Source of the DNA: Chloroflexota bacterium
GTDB lineage: Bacteria; Chloroflexota; Dehalococcoidia; Lucifugimonadales; JACPCL1
Length of the DNA: 14,806 bases
Direction: 5' to 3'
NCBI GenBank assembly: GCA_016210375.1
Contig: JACQUH010000166.1
Span: 1 to 14,806 of the forward strand
Part shown: piece by piece, positions 13,083-14,806 of the stretch
Layout of the letters: each line of letters opens with the position of its first letter
Position numbering within the stretch: the stretch's first letter is position 1
Notes under the pieces: model-generated
Told to the model about the DNA's origin: nothing
Seen by the model: only the letters and a program-made list of their open reading frames with translations
Databases searched by the model: none
Position numbers and translations under genes: made by a program

Positions 13083-14806
13083 ATGGCAACGGGAGTGGAA
13101 CAGCGGGGCGTTTTGCCCATTATCCCACAGGAGATAGAAGAGTACGAACGGGAGGTGAAACGGTTCCGGGACGGAGAGTGGGACACGGACCAGTTCACCG
13201 CCTGGCGCTTGCTGCGGGGCGTGTACGGGCAGCGCCAGCCCGACGCCCAGATGCTTCGGGTGAAGATCCCCTACGGCGTCCTCCGGGCGGAGCAGTTGGA
13301 GGCCCTGGGCGTCATTGCCCGGGACCTGGCGCCCCTGAAGAAGGGGCACTTCACCACCCGGGAGAACATGCAGTTTCACCACATGATGCTGGAGGATGCG
13401 GTGGAGGCCATGCGAGTCCTGGGCGCGGTGGGCATCAGCACCCGGGAGGCCTGCGGCAACACGGTGCGCAACGTGGCCGGCTGCCCCCTGGCCGGCGTGT
13501 GCGCCGACGAGCCTTTTGATGTGTCGCCCTACGCCGCTGCTTACGCGCGGTACTTCGTGCGCCACCCCGTCACCCAGAAGATGCCCCGCAAGATCAAGAC
13601 CGCCTTCTCCGGCTGCGCCCGGGACTGCGCCATCACCGCCATCCACGACGTTGGCTTCATCCCCGTGGTCAGGAATGGTCAAAGGGGGTTCAAGATGGTG
13701 ATGGGCGGCGGCACCTCCATCATGGCCCGCATCGCCCCCACGCTGTACGAGTTCGTCTCCGTGGATGACTACCTGAAGGTCTCCGAGGCGGCCCTGCGCG
13801 TCTTTGACAAGGCCACCGAGCTGCGCAAGAACAAGATGAAGGCCCGGGTCAAGTTCCTCATTGACCGCATTGGCATTGACGAGTTCCGCAAGCTCGTGGA
13901 GGCGGAGATGAAAGGGGAGTGGGCGCAGAAGTCCTTTGACCCCACGCCCCTGCTGTACCTGGACGAGGAGGAGCAGGACGCACCGAATCCCTCGGTCTTC
14001 GCCAGCGGCGCCAATGGGGCGAATGGACAGGGATCCCCGGAGTACCGGGAGTGGCTGCGGACCAATGTTTCCCGCCAGCGCCAGGCTGGCTACAATGCCG
14101 TGCTCATCAAGATACCCCTGGGAGATGTGCAGGCGGGGCAGTTTCCCGCTCTGGCGAAGGTCGCCCGCCAGTACGCCGGCGGTCGCGCACGGGTCACCCA
14201 GCAGCAGAACCTGATGCTGCGCTGGGTCCCCGATGCGGCTCTGCACTCCCTATGGGAGGACCTCAAGGCCATCAACCTGGGGGAGTCCGGCGTGGACGGG
14301 ATCACCGACGTGACCTCCTGCCCTGGGACGGATAGCTGCAAGCTGGGCATCACCTCCTCCATGGGCCTGGGCTGGGAGCTGCGCAAGAGCCTGCTGGCGA
14401 TGGATATAGCCGATCCCCTGGTGCAGGGCATGCACATCAAGATGAGCGGCTGCCCCAACGGGTGCGGCCAGCACCACATCGCCAACATTGGCTTCCACGG
14501 TGGCTCTATGAAAGGCCCCGGCGGGAACCAGGTCCCCTCCTACGAGCTCTTCCTGGGCGGCGCCTACGAGAACGGAGGCACCCGCATCGCCGAGCGGATC
14601 AAGACCAGGGTACCCGCCAAACGAGGGCCCGAGGCGCTCCAGCGCATCCTGGCTTACTACCAAAGGGACCGGCAGGCGGGTGAACCTTTCAACGCCTTTG
14701 TGGACCGCGTGGGCCTGAAGGCTTTTGATAACCTGCTGGACGATATGAAGGAGGTGGGTCCTCTGGGCCGGGATACCATTGACCTGTACATGGACTGGGC
14801 CAAGAC
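13083..14806 (+). CDS. Siroheme/[4Fe-4S] nitrite/sulfite reductase (3' end outside window)
   Basis: At least 574 codons, open to the right edge. The fold is two ferredoxin-like half-domains (NIR_SIR) in tandem. The C-terminal half has the siroheme-[4Fe-4S] ligands: C413 and C419 in SCPGTDSCKLGITSS (C-x5-C), and C457 and C461 in SGCPNGCGQHHIANIGF (C-x3-C). The N-terminal half has TREACGNTVRNVAGCPLAGVC and FSGCARDCAITAIHDVGF, including C124, C134, C140, C178 and C182. The family reduces sulfite to sulfide or nitrite to ammonia with six electrons, usually from ferredoxin, in the cytoplasm. The residues here do not settle which. The cysteine-ending leader peptide favours sulfite assimilation. AGGGGGT lies 8 nt before the ATG at 13083. 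Ordinary families are about 520-600 residues, so the end should be close or a C-terminal extension is present. Confidence 0.9.
   Translation, partial: MATGVEQRGVLPIIPQEIEEYEREVKRFRDGEWDTDQFTAWRLLRGVYGQRQPDAQMLRVKIPYGVLRAEQLEALGVIARDLAPLKKGHFTTRENMQFHHMMLEDAVEAMRVLGAVGISTREACGNTVRNVAGCPLAGVCADEPFDVSPYAAAYARYFVRHPVTQKMPRKIKTAFSGCARDCAITAIHDVGFIPVVRNGQRGFKMVMGGGTSIMARIAPTLYEFVSVDDYLKVSEAALRVFDKATELRKNKMKARVKFLIDRIGIDEFRKLVEAEMKGEWAQKSFDPTPLLYLDEEEQDAPNPSVFASGANGANGQGSPEYREWLRTNVSRQRQAGYNAVLIKIPLGDVQAGQFPALAKVARQYAGGRARVTQQQNLMLRWVPDAALHSLWEDLKAINLGESGVDGITDVTSCPGTDSCKLGITSSMGLGWELRKSLLAMDIADPLVQGMHIKMSGCPNGCGQHHIANIGFHGGSMKGPGGNQVPSYELFLGGAYENGGTRIAERIKTRVPAKRGPEALQRILAYYQRDRQAGEPFNAFVDRVGLKAFDNLLDDMKEVGPLGRDTIDLYMDWAK

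Noticed and set aside
13053..14246. Long open frame (397 codons) on the minus strand
   Set aside because: It is antisense to the siroheme reductase, whose motifs are unmistakable. The antisense product is low-complexity, rich in His, Gly and Leu, a by-product of G/C third positions.

Overview
The window is GC-rich bacterial DNA of about 14.8 kb. Gene content and style suggest a Chloroflexota genome, perhaps near Dehalococcoidia: an AniA-type copper nitrite reductase, a GT20 synthase with a HIPWP motif, BNR and PD40 propeller proteins, TTG/GTG starts, and intergenic spaces full of palindromic repeats. This placement is inference; there is no rRNA or other taxonomic marker.

Layout. 1-479: a palindromic repeat and the otsA upstream region. 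480-2009 (+): trehalose-6-phosphate synthase. 2405-3536 (-): a BNR/Asp-box propeller gene broken by a +1 frameshift. 3657-4694 (+): a zinc-type MDR oxidoreductase. 5085-5429 (-): a small unknown protein. 5967-8153 (+): nadC and a PD40-propeller lipoprotein, 9 nt apart, probably an operon. 8244-9290 (-): nirK with all copper ligands and an unusual promoter region. 9796-10335 (-): a cupin, preceded by a small ORF interrupted by an in-frame TGA (10474-10716). 11285-12000 (+): moaD-moaE, translationally coupled. 12272-12712 (+): an Lrp/AsnC regulator. 13083 to the right edge (+): a siroheme sulfite/nitrite reductase that runs out of the window.

The most notable observation is the leader of the sulfite/nitrite reductase gene. 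A near-consensus sigma-70 promoter (TTGACA, 17 bp, TATACT) begins a transcript that starts almost directly on a 12-codon ORF, MMKKTISLGCTC, ending Cys-Thr-Cys-stop. It is followed by segments that can form mutually exclusive hairpins, the last being a terminator with a U-rich tail. This has the layout of a cysteine-sensing transcription attenuator and favours an assimilatory sulfite reductase role.

Seven copies of a modular palindromic element (flanking C-rich/G-rich hairpins around a long palindrome with core GGC-NNN-GCC) lie between the genes. Their stems differ in sequence yet stay self-complementary. Some copies carry recognisable inverted ends, so the family looks like non-autonomous mobile elements. 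The nirK upstream region holds TTCAGG repeats at about 11-bp helical phasing, resembling a PhoB/OmpR-type operator.

The genes touch osmolyte synthesis (otsA), NAD synthesis (nadC), molybdenum cofactor (moaD/moaE), nitrite reduction (nirK) and sulfite reduction (sir), but they do not form one pathway cluster. The window looks like ordinary chromosome with heavily repeat-seeded spacers.
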